Shown here piece by piece: positions 53,691 through 60,699 of a stretch of 64,000 bases of DNA. Origin of the DNA: Desulfurobacterium atlanticum (lineage in GTDB: Bacteria > Aquificota > Aquificia > Desulfurobacteriales > Desulfurobacteriaceae); the NCBI RefSeq assembly GCF_900188395.1, contig NZ_FZOB01000002.1, forward strand, positions 1 through 64,000. Reading direction: 5' to 3'. A model generated the notes under the pieces. It was not told the DNA's origin. It searched no databases and was given only the letters and a program-made list of their open reading frames with translations. Positions within the stretch are counted from its first letter, which is position 1. Each line of letters begins with the position of its first letter. A program made the translations under genes and the position numbers.

Positions 53691-54704
53691 ATGAAAAAAG
53701 TTTTAACAGGAATCATAGGGAGTTTAATAGTTGCTGGTGGTCTAACATCCTACTCTGCTGCAGCAAATAAAACTGTCTCAACAATGCCTGGAAGAGGACC
53801 GGCATACATAAGCACTCTATCTAAAGAACCTCTATCTGTAAGAGAAAAAAGAGATCTTCTCTTCATGAGAGAAGAGGAAAAACTTGCAAGAGATGTATAT
53901 CAGAGTCTTTACGAAATGTGGAACATACCTGTATTTAGAAACATAGCTAAATCTGAACAGCGACACATGGATATGATAAAACTGTTGATTGACAAATATG
54001 GTCTTCAAGATCCTGTTGAAATCACAGGGGATAAAAGAGGAGTTTTTAAAAACAAAAGGTTGCAATCCCTTTACAGAAAGCTTGTAAAAAAAGGGAGTAA
54101 ATCTCTTATAGATGCCCTTGAAGTAGGAGCAACGATAGAAGACCTTGATATTAAAGATTTACACGAAGCTCTTAAAGATACTGACAACCAGGATATAAGA
54201 GCTGTATATCAAAACCTTATGAAAGGTTCAAGAAACCACATGAGAGCGTTTACTCGCATTCTTCGCAGATACGGAATTGAATATAAGCCACAATATATTT
54301 CAGAAAAAGAGTATCTATCAATAGTCAACTCAAAACATGAAATCGGCGTTGTTTACTCAGGAAACGGAAAGGCTGTAAATCCCTTCCAGATAATTACTTT
54401 AGAAGGAAAAATAATAAAAGTTTATCAGCGGAAAGGATACGGAAATAGAAAAGTTGTATGGTGGGCGGCAAAAGTGAAAACAGATAGTGGAAATATAGAA
54501 GTGGCAATTGCACCTGTATGGCTTTACTCATCAATAGACCTTAAAATCGGTGAGAAAGTCACCGTAACAGGGTATGTGCCACCTTTCTGGAGAATAAACA
54601 ACATTAACGGAATAATGGCATGCACGATAGAAACAGAAAAAGGCGTAAAATATAACCTGAGAGATTGCAACCGATTTAACAAAAGGTTGAGATTTAACAG
54701 ATAA
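53691..54704 (+). CDS. Secreted DUF2202 ferritin-like protein
   Basis: The protein has 337 residues. The signal peptide is about 1-25 ('SYSAAANKT'). The DUF2202 core (about 50-195) reads 'LLFMREEEKLARDVYQSLYEMWNIPVFRNIAKSEQRHMDMI', quoted in part, with E-E-E-K and S-E-Q-x-H-M as diiron-type ligands, then 'ALEVGATIEDLDIKDL' and 'SRNHMRAF'. A C-terminal domain (about 225-330) looks like a small OB-fold strand set ('KIIKVYQRKGYGNRKVVWWAAKVKTD'). A periplasmic iron or redox role is implied by the fold only. AGGAGGT precedes the ATG. The upstream divergent gap of 163 bases shows no clear promoter. Confidence 0.85.
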   Translation: MKKVLTGIIGSLIVAGGLTSYSAAANKTVSTMPGRGPAYISTLSKEPLSVREKRDLLFMREEEKLARDVYQSLYEMWNIPVFRNIAKSEQRHMDMIKLLIDKYGLQDPVEITGDKRGVFKNKRLQSLYRKLVKKGSKSLIDALEVGATIEDLDIKDLHEALKDTDNQDIRAVYQNLMKGSRNHMRAFTRILRRYGIEYKPQYISEKEYLSIVNSKHEIGVVYSGNGKAVNPFQIITLEGKIIKVYQRKGYGNRKVVWWAAKVKTDSGNIEVAIAPVWLYSSIDLKIGEKVTVTGYVPPFWRINNINGIMACTIETEKGVKYNLRDCNRFNKRLRFNR

Positions 54705-54727
54705 CAGTTTATCTTCTAAATTACGGA

Positions 54728-54742
54728 GGGATTTTTTATCCC
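54728..54742 (+). terminator. Weak hairpin between the DUF2202 and DUF4405 genes
   Basis: GGGAT and ATCCC around five T, followed by ACCTTTTC. With a five-base stem this would at most attenuate transcription into the downstream genes. Confidence 0.25.
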
Positions 54743-54775
54743 ACCTTTTCTAAACTTTGATTTACGGGGGGAAAA

Positions 54776-55576
54776 GTGAATTTTAAGAAACAGGAACAGA
54801 GGAAATGGATAGATCTTATACTATTTTACAGTTTCCTTGTTCTTTTAATTTCAAGCATAGTTCTTTTTATCGTCCCTTACGGTAGAGTGGCAAACTGGAC
54901 TGGCTGGAAATTCTTCAGTCTGACAAAAACTCAATGGGAGAATGTCCATCTTATATCCGGGATAATCTTTATTATTTTTCTTATATGGCATATAGTATTA
55001 AACTGGACACCACTTCAAAAATATCTTTTAAAGAAAGAAAGTATCATTTCACTGATAGTTACAGGTATAGTTTTTTTGATTGCAGCCTACAACCTTCCAC
55101 CTGTTAGTTTCATAACAGCTTTTCAGGAAAAGATAAAAGAAAGCTGGGAAAAAGGAATAAAAAATCAACCTCCAATACCTCATGCAGAACTGATGACACT
55201 TAAAGAGTTCTGCACAAAAACTGGCATACCCATAGAAACTGCACTTAAAAATCTTAGAAACAACGGTATAAAAGTTGAATCTGCGGATGAAACTTTAAAA
55301 GAAATTGCCATAAAAAATAACACTTCTCCTGCAATGTTGTATAAAATTATTAATAAAGGAAAATATCAAGCACAAAATACATTTACTCCCGGGATGGGAT
55401 TTGGAAGAAAAACGGTAAAAGAGGTATGCATCTCTTACGGTTTAACTGTAACAGAGTGTGTGGAAAAATTGGCAAAACATAACATTATAGTTTCGCCTGA
55501 TGAGACATTAAGAACAGTGGCAGCAAAGAATGGACTACTGCCAAAAGATATTGTGCAGATAATAGCTTCACAGTAA
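54776..55576 (+). CDS. DUF4405 membrane protein with duplicated C-terminal domain
   Basis: The protein has 266 residues and starts at GTG 54776, with GGGGGG four bases upstream. There are three membrane segments (about 12-34, 60-82, 90-108). The pattern 'WENVHLISGIIFIIFLIWHIVLNW' places two His on one face of two helices, as in haem-b-binding DUF4405 proteins. The soluble tail holds two copies of a helical domain of about 54 residues. They are about 140-193 ('LKEFCTKTGIPIETALKNL...DETLKEIAIKNNTSPAMLYKII') and about 212-265 ('VKEVCISYGLTVTECVEKL...DETLRTVAAKNGLLPKDIVQII'), each with one Cys near its start. It is 16 bases before the PqqD-like gene. Confidence 0.82.
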   Translation: MNFKKQEQRKWIDLILFYSFLVLLISSIVLFIVPYGRVANWTGWKFFSLTKTQWENVHLISGIIFIIFLIWHIVLNWTPLQKYLLKKESIISLIVTGIVFLIAAYNLPPVSFITAFQEKIKESWEKGIKNQPPIPHAELMTLKEFCTKTGIPIETALKNLRNNGIKVESADETLKEIAIKNNTSPAMLYKIINKGKYQAQNTFTPGMGFGRKTVKEVCISYGLTVTECVEKLAKHNIIVSPDETLRTVAAKNGLLPKDIVQIIASQ

Positions 55577-55592
55577 ATATGGAGGATAGATT

Positions 55593-55850
55593 ATGAGTAA
55601 GCTTAACAGGCTGGCTATAAATGATGAGGGATTTATCTTTGACCCTGAAACTGGAAACAGTTTCACCGTAAACGGCACAGGACTTTTTATCCTTAAACTT
55701 ATTAAAGATGGAAAAAACGTTGAGGAGATAATTGAAACTTTAACTCAAGAATTTGAAGTTGATAGAGAAGAAGCGATGAGAGATGTGACCGATTTTATAG
55801 AACAATTAAGACTATTCGGGCTCGTTGAACCGGAGGAGTATAATGATTAA
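55593..55850 (+). CDS. PqqD-family protein (RiPP recognition element-like)
   Basis: The protein has 85 residues. 'LAINDEGFIFDPETGNSFTVNGTGLFILKLIKDGKNVEEIIETL' (quoted in part) and 'FEVDREEAMRDVTDFIEQLRLFGLVEPEE' give the PqqD pattern. It has a short N-terminal beta-hairpin, the 'N-x-T/S-G-x-x-I-x-x-L' turn, and a winged helical bundle ending 'FIxxLxxxGLV'. In RiPP pathways such domains bind the leader peptide and present it to the enzyme. TGGAGG precedes the ATG. It is coupled to the ATP-grasp gene by an eight-base overlap. Confidence 0.85.
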   Translation: MSKLNRLAINDEGFIFDPETGNSFTVNGTGLFILKLIKDGKNVEEIIETLTQEFEVDREEAMRDVTDFIEQLRLFGLVEPEEYND

Positions 55851-56871
55851 TGTAGCTGTATCAGGTATTAATGCAGTGGACAATCCGGGTCCCGGCATAG
55901 GTGTAATAAAGAGCATCAAAGAAGCTAATAAAGATGCAAAAATAATAGGTCTTGCATATGATGCGATGGAACCTGGTGTATATATGGACTGGCTGATAGA
56001 TCGCACATTTATAATGCCCTATCCATCTGAAGGAGAAGAACCATTTATCAACAGACTGCTTTACATAAAGGAGACTGAAGGTCTTGATGTTGTGATTCCG
56101 ACTCTTGATGCTGAACTACCACTTTTCATAGCGAATGCCGAAAAATTAAAAGCCTGTGGTATTTCAACATTTCTTCCAACAAAGAAACAGTTCAGGTTAA
56201 GGGCAAAGGATAGCCTCTCAGAACTTGCAGAAACGATAGGGTTAAAAGTGCCTGAAAGCTTTACGGTAACATCTTACGAAGAACTTACAGAAGCGATTAA
56301 TAAACTCAAATTTCCCGTAATGATTAAAGGAGTTTTTTATAAAGCATATAAAGCTTTTACCTATCAGGAGGCAACATCCTACTTTAATAAAATTGCTGCT
56401 GAGTGGGGTTATCCGATAATTGTTCAAAAAGTTGTATCCGGTGAAGAGATGAACGTTGTCGGTGTGGGAGATGGTGAAGGTGAAAATTTTGGACTTGTTG
56501 GAATTAAAAAACTCTGGATAACTTCTCTTGGGAAAATCTGGACAGGTGTAACTGTGAAGCATGAAAAAATGCTTATGGCAGCAGAAAGATTTGTAAAAGC
56601 AACAAAATGGAAAGGGGCATTTGAGCTTGAGTGTATAGTTTCAAATGATGATATATATCTTATAGAAGTTAACCCCCGCTTTCCCGCATGGGTCTATTTC
56701 TCTACAGGAGTTGGAGTCAATCTACCTGCAAGGCTTCTTGACGCTGCACTTGGCAAAGAACCACCAAGGGATAGTGAATATCCTCCTGGGAAACTTTACA
56801 TAAGATTTACCGATGACTTTATAACTGATATGGACATATTCCAGAAAATAGTAACAAGAGGTGAAAGATGA
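55843..56871 (+). CDS. ATP-grasp ligase (CarB/PurK-like)
   Basis: The protein has 342 residues from ATG 55843, preceded by CGGAGGAG; an earlier TTG is part of the upstream coding end. The N-terminal pre-ATP-grasp domain (1-115) has 'VAVSGINAVDNPGPGIGVIKSIKEAN'. The ATP-grasp shows 'KFPVMIKGVFYKAYKAFTYQEA' (ATP-binding Lys), 'QKVVSGEEMNVVGVGDGEG' and 'LIEVNPRFPAWVYFSTG' (Mg-binding Glu/Asn). Such enzymes join a carboxylate to an amine or thiol through an acyl phosphate. The substrate is unknown. The four-base overlap with the next gene (ATGA) suggests a complex with the PqqD-like protein and the decarboxylase. Confidence 0.85.
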   Translation: MINVAVSGINAVDNPGPGIGVIKSIKEANKDAKIIGLAYDAMEPGVYMDWLIDRTFIMPYPSEGEEPFINRLLYIKETEGLDVVIPTLDAELPLFIANAEKLKACGISTFLPTKKQFRLRAKDSLSELAETIGLKVPESFTVTSYEELTEAINKLKFPVMIKGVFYKAYKAFTYQEATSYFNKIAAEWGYPIIVQKVVSGEEMNVVGVGDGEGENFGLVGIKKLWITSLGKIWTGVTVKHEKMLMAAERFVKATKWKGAFELECIVSNDDIYLIEVNPRFPAWVYFSTGVGVNLPARLLDAALGKEPPRDSEYPPGKLYIRFTDDFITDMDIFQKIVTRGER

Positions 56872-58229
56872 GAAAACCTTATGAGAAACCAACAATATTT
56901 AAACTTCACACAGGTATGATGAATAAATTTGGCAGTTTCGCATATCCGCTTTCAAGAAGAGTAAGGACAGAAATAGACTCTATACCTATAAAAGAACTGG
57001 TGGAAAAGTATGGAACGCCGCTGTTTGTCTTTTCTGAGAAGACATTAAGAAGAAAATTCAGAGAGATAAAACAAGCTTTCACCACAAGATATCCGAATGT
57101 TGAATTTACATGGTCTTATAAAACAAATTATCTTGATGCCATCTGCGCAATTCTGCATGATGAAGGAGAAACAGCTGAAGTCGTATCCGAGTTTGAATAT
57201 GAAAAAGCAAGAAGGTTGGGAGTGCCTGGAAATCAGATAATTTTCAACGGACCGTATAAACCAAAAAGTATCCTCAAAACAGCGATAAAAGAAGGAGCAA
57301 AGATAAACATTGATACTTTTGAAGAGATTACAGATATTGAAGAGGTTGCAGCAGAACTTGGGATAAAACCACAGGTAGGCATAAGGCTTAATATGGATAC
57401 CGGGATTCATCCTCAGTGGAGCAGATTCGGTTTCAACCTTGAATCTGGCCAAGCATTTGATGCTGTAAAAAGGATAACCTACGGCGGGCAACTTGAACTA
57501 TGCGGTCTTCACTGCCATATAGGTACTTTCATTCTTGAACCTAAAGCATACGAAACTGAAGTGAAAAAAATGGTTGAATTTGCATACAGAATAGAAGATG
57601 AATTTGGACTAAAAATAGAATACATAGATGTCGGAGGAGGATTCCCGTCAAAGAACAGGCTTAAAGGAGTATATCTTCCCCCTGAAGTTGCCGTTCCTTC
57701 AATAGAAGAAATAGCAGACAGAATCTGCAGTGCTCTTCTTTCATCTTTAAGACCTGGAGATTTTCCCAAGCTTATTATTGAAAGTGGAAGAGCCATAGTT
57801 GACGAAGCCGGATATCTTATCACTCAGGTTCATGCCACAAAAAGACTTCCTGATGGAAGGAAAGGATACATACTTGATGCTGGAGTTAATATACTGTTTA
57901 CAGCTTTCTGGTATCACTTTAACATTGAGATTGATAGAAATGTTACAGGACCTTCGGAACCTTGCATCCTTTACGGACCGTTATGTATGAACATTGATGT
58001 TGTTGACGACCTTGCATATCTTCCTCCTCTACCAAGGGGAACAAATCTTATCCTTTCACCTGTAGGTGCATACAACGTTACCCAGTGGATGCAGTTTATA
58101 AGATACAGGCCAAACGTAGTTTTAATAGGTGAAAACGGAGAAGTTGACCTTATCAGAGAAGCGGAAACTCTTGAAGATATAGTAAATAGAGAACACCTTC
58201 CAGAAAGACTGAAACTAAAGGAAGATTAG
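56868..58229 (+). CDS. PLP fold-III decarboxylase (LysA/Orn-Arg decarboxylase type) with leader-like N-terminus
   Basis: The protein has 453 residues. From about residue 40 it is a group IV decarboxylase or racemase: 'LVEKYGTPLFVFSEKTLRRKF', 'FTWSYKTNYLDAICAILHDEG' (PLP-Lys85), 'LCGLHCHIGT', 'YIDVGGGFPS', 'IIESGRAIVDEAGYLI' and 'GPLCMNIDVV', a C-terminal active-site Cys. It is not obviously LysA, and the substrate is unknown. The first 22 residues are extra to the fold and read 'PYEKPTIFKLHTGMMNKFG', including Y5-x-x-P8-x-I10. It abuts cdd with no gap. Confidence 0.85.
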   Translation: MRKPYEKPTIFKLHTGMMNKFGSFAYPLSRRVRTEIDSIPIKELVEKYGTPLFVFSEKTLRRKFREIKQAFTTRYPNVEFTWSYKTNYLDAICAILHDEGETAEVVSEFEYEKARRLGVPGNQIIFNGPYKPKSILKTAIKEGAKINIDTFEEITDIEEVAAELGIKPQVGIRLNMDTGIHPQWSRFGFNLESGQAFDAVKRITYGGQLELCGLHCHIGTFILEPKAYETEVKKMVEFAYRIEDEFGLKIEYIDVGGGFPSKNRLKGVYLPPEVAVPSIEEIADRICSALLSSLRPGDFPKLIIESGRAIVDEAGYLITQVHATKRLPDGRKGYILDAGVNILFTAFWYHFNIEIDRNVTGPSEPCILYGPLCMNIDVVDDLAYLPPLPRGTNLILSPVGAYNVTQWMQFIRYRPNVVLIGENGEVDLIREAETLEDIVNREHLPERLKLKED

Positions 58230-58607
58230 ATGGAAGAGCTTTTAAAACTTGCAAAAGAGCATGTTAAGCACTGCTACTGTCCATACTCAGATTTTCACGT
58301 GGTAGCCGTCCTTGAAACCATTTCAGGGAAAAAGTTTGTTGGGGTTAATGTTGAAAACAGCTCTTACGGTTTGACTGTTTGTGCCGAAAGAGTTGCAATA
58401 TTCAAAGCAATAAGTGAAGGGGAAAAAAATTTTTCAAAAATACTTATATATTCTCCAGACGGTACACCTTTCCCTTGCGGTGCATGTAGACAGGTTATGG
58501 CAGAATTCTGTAGTGAAGACTTTGAAGTCATAGTAGCAACAGAAAATAAAATCCTTTCATATACACTGAAAAAACTGCTTCCGTTCTCTTTTAATCTAAA
58601 CAGATGA
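58230..58607 (+). CDS. cdd: Cytidine deaminase
   Basis: Cdd deaminates cytidine and deoxycytidine for pyrimidine salvage. It is the tetrameric, zinc-binding short form of 125 residues. 'YCPYSDFHVVAVLET' is followed by 'TVC51AE53R' (Zn ligand and catalytic Glu) and 'PC83GAC86RQVMAEF' (two Zn ligands). Positions match the Bacillus enzyme closely. The ATG follows the decarboxylase stop directly, and AAGGAAG upstream is the ribosome site. Presence in this operon may be incidental, or it may supply a nucleoside to the tailoring module. Confidence 0.95.
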   Translation: MEELLKLAKEHVKHCYCPYSDFHVVAVLETISGKKFVGVNVENSSYGLTVCAERVAIFKAISEGEKNFSKILIYSPDGTPFPCGACRQVMAEFCSEDFEVIVATENKILSYTLKKLLPFSFNLNR

Positions 58608-58636
58608 ATAGTTGTTCACAAAGCACTTCCATGAGA

Positions 58637-58645
58637 TGGTATAAT
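58637..58645 (+). promoter_or_regulatory. Extended -10 promoter of the response regulator
   Basis: TGG followed by a perfect TATAAT (58640-58645), with TTCACA 19 bases upstream (58615-58620). The start would fall near 58652, giving a short leader of about 32 bases. Confidence 0.55.
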
Positions 58646-58646
58646 T

Positions 58647-58684
58647 TACCTGCTGTTTGAGTATCCTTTTGAAAGGAGCAGGTA
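58647..58684 (+). promoter_or_regulatory. Nested inverted repeat over the response-regulator ribosome site
   Basis: TACCTGCT (58647-58654) pairs with AGCAGGTA (58677-58684), which includes the A of the ATG. Within the loop CCTTT (58665-58669) pairs with AAAGG (58672-58676), which is the Shine-Dalgarno. In a transcript reading through from cdd both would be masked. A transcript from the local promoter loses most of the 5' arm. Confidence 0.45.
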
Positions 58685-59358
58685 TGAGAATCCTTTTTGT
58701 TGAAGACGATGAAGATCTTGGAGAAGTTGTCAAGTATAATCTTGAGAAAGAGAAATTTATCGTTGATTGGGTAAAAGACGGCAAAGAAGCTCTTGAAAAA
58801 GCTCTGAAGGACACCTACGATTTAATAATCCTTGATATAATGCTTCCTGGAGTAGATGGCACACATATATGTAAAGCTTTAAGAGAAAAGGAAAAAACAA
58901 AAGAAACTCCTATAATAATGTTAACTGCCCTGTGTGATGAAGACACAAAAGTAAAAAGCTTTTCTTACGGAGCTGATGATTATGTAACAAAACCTTTCAG
59001 TATAAAAGAATTAATCGCAAGGATCAAAGCAATAGCAAGAAGATGGAAAATATCAACTGAAGAAAAACTAAAATTTAAAGGTATAACCCTTGACGAAACT
59101 ACCAAACAGGTTGAGATTGATGGAGAAAGTCTACCGCTGACAAAAACCGAATATCAGCTTTTAAAAACATTTTTATCAAATCCCAACAAAGTTTTCTCAA
59201 GAGAAGAACTACTTGAAAAAATCTGGGGAAAAGAACATAAAGAACATACAAGAACCCTTGATGTTTACATAAGCAGATTAAGGAAAAAGCTCGGGCAATA
59301 CGGAAAATATCTTAAAACACTTCCAAGACTCGGATATAAACTTTCAGCGGAGGAATAA
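58684..59358 (+). CDS. OmpR/PhoB-family response regulator (orphan)
   Basis: The protein has 224 residues from ATG 58684 (AAAGGAG five bases upstream); a TTG at 58657 lacks a site. The receiver domain (1-115) has the acidic pair 'FVEDDED', phospho-acceptor D51 in 'LIILDIMLPG', T in 'PIIMLTALCD' and K in 'YVTKPFS'. The winged-helix trans_reg_C domain (about 128-222) includes 'LTKTEYQLLKTFL' and 'TRTLDVYISRLRKKLG'. No histidine kinase gene is adjacent, as the next gene, hisD, starts directly after its stop. The target and signal are unknown; it may be fed by a remote kinase. Confidence 0.95.
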   Translation: MRILFVEDDEDLGEVVKYNLEKEKFIVDWVKDGKEALEKALKDTYDLIILDIMLPGVDGTHICKALREKEKTKETPIIMLTALCDEDTKVKSFSYGADDYVTKPFSIKELIARIKAIARRWKISTEEKLKFKGITLDETTKQVEIDGESLPLTKTEYQLLKTFLSNPNKVFSREELLEKIWGKEHKEHTRTLDVYISRLRKKLGQYGKYLKTLPRLGYKLSAEE

Positions 59359-60684
59359 ATGAAAATAGTTGACCTTAGAAAATCAAACTGGGAAAGTGAT
59401 CCTGACCTTAACAGAATTAAAAACAGAGGGCAGGGACTTGAAGGGAAATATGCCCAATCTGTTCTTGAAATAATAGAAAATGTAAGAAAATACGGAGATA
59501 CTGCTGTTTTTGGATATGCAAAAAAATTTGATAGGGTTGATCTTACACCTGAAAATGTAAAAGTATCTGAAATAGAAATAGAAGAAACTTTTAAAAAAGT
59601 TGAGCCTGAAGCTGTTGAAGCTATAAAACTTGCGGTTGAAAGAGTAAAAAGATTTCATGAACATCAGAAAGAGAATTCCTATTTTGTGACAGAAGACGGA
59701 ATGGTTTTAGGACAAAAAGTTACTCCCCTTGATAGTGCCGGAATCTATGTTCCCGGAGGAAAAGCATCATACCCTTCTTCTGTAATTATGAATGCGGTGC
59801 CTGCAAAAGTTGCAGGAGTTAAAAAAGTTATTATGGTGACACCTGCTATCGGTTCTCTGAAAGTTAATCCCTACTCCCTTGTAGCTGCAAAGTTATCAGG
59901 TGTTGATGAAATATACAGAGTTGGTGGAGCACACGGAGTTGCGGCAATAGCGTTTGGAACAGCTTCTATTCCAAAAGTTGATAAGATTGTTGGTCCTGGC
60001 AACATCTACGTTGCACTTGCAAAGAAATTTCTATTTGGCCAGGTTGACATAGATATGGTAGCAGGCCCAAGTGAAATTCTCATAATAGCTGATGAAACAG
60101 CAAATCCTGAATGGGTTGCAGTTGACCTTTTATCTCAGGCTGAACACGACGAACTTGCTGGTTCATTCCTTGTAACCCACGATGAAAAAACAGCCTTTGA
60201 AACAGTAGAAAAAGTAAACGAACTTCTTAAGAAACTAAAAAGAAAAGAGATAGCAAAAAAATCTATAGAGAATTTTGGCACCGTATTTTTAACCGAAAAT
60301 GTAAAACATTCCTGTGAAGTGGCAAATGTTATAGCACCAGAGCACCTTGAAGTCGCCACAAAGGAACCGTTTGCACTTCTTGACAACATTAAAAACGCTG
60401 GTGCTATATTCCTTGGACACTATACATGTGAATCTCTTGGAGATTATCTTCTTGGACCAAACCACGTTCTCCCAACAGGTGGAAGTGCAAAATTCTTTTC
60501 CCCTCTTGGTGTTTACGACTTTATTAAAAGAAGTTCTATTCTTTACGTAAGCAAAGAAGGTTTTGAAAAAGTTTCCTCTTTCACAGCTTTACTTGCTGAT
60601 ATAGAAGGGCTTGAAGCCCACGGATTAGCGGCAAGAATAAGAGATGAAAAGAAAATAAAAGTTGCTCAAAAAGCTGATAACTAA
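59359..60684 (+). CDS. hisD: Histidinol dehydrogenase
   Basis: HisD oxidises histidinol to histidine in two NAD-dependent steps with one Zn. 'PLDSAGIYVPGGKASYPSSVIMNAVPAKVAGV', quoted in part, and the signature 'IVGPGNIYVALAKKFLFGQVDIDMVAGPSE' are diagnostic. The catalytic Glu/His are in 'IAPEHLEV', and the Zn-binding set is completed by 'LSQAEHDE' and 'EAHGLAAR'. It has 441 residues. GGAGGA precedes the ATG, which directly follows the regulator stop. The other his genes are not here. Confidence 0.98.
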   Translation: MKIVDLRKSNWESDPDLNRIKNRGQGLEGKYAQSVLEIIENVRKYGDTAVFGYAKKFDRVDLTPENVKVSEIEIEETFKKVEPEAVEAIKLAVERVKRFHEHQKENSYFVTEDGMVLGQKVTPLDSAGIYVPGGKASYPSSVIMNAVPAKVAGVKKVIMVTPAIGSLKVNPYSLVAAKLSGVDEIYRVGGAHGVAAIAFGTASIPKVDKIVGPGNIYVALAKKFLFGQVDIDMVAGPSEILIIADETANPEWVAVDLLSQAEHDELAGSFLVTHDEKTAFETVEKVNELLKKLKRKEIAKKSIENFGTVFLTENVKHSCEVANVIAPEHLEVATKEPFALLDNIKNAGAIFLGHYTCESLGDYLLGPNHVLPTGGSAKFFSPLGVYDFIKRSSILYVSKEGFEKVSSFTALLADIEGLEAHGLAARIRDEKKIKVAQKADN

Positions 60685-60699
60685 TAGAAAGAGGACTGC

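Noticed and set aside
54705-54775. Hidden RiPP precursor peptide between the DUF2202 and DUF4405 genes
   Set aside because: The 71-base gap holds no start with a downstream peptide; only a weak hairpin and the next ribosome site are present.
55577-55592. Short precursor gene before the PqqD-like gene
   Set aside because: The 16-base gap contains only the ribosome site.
57045-57491. 148-residue open frame antisense to the PLP decarboxylase
   Set aside because: The sense frame has all catalytic motifs. The antisense translation is Cys/Phe/Tyr-rich without recognisable domains or a start site.
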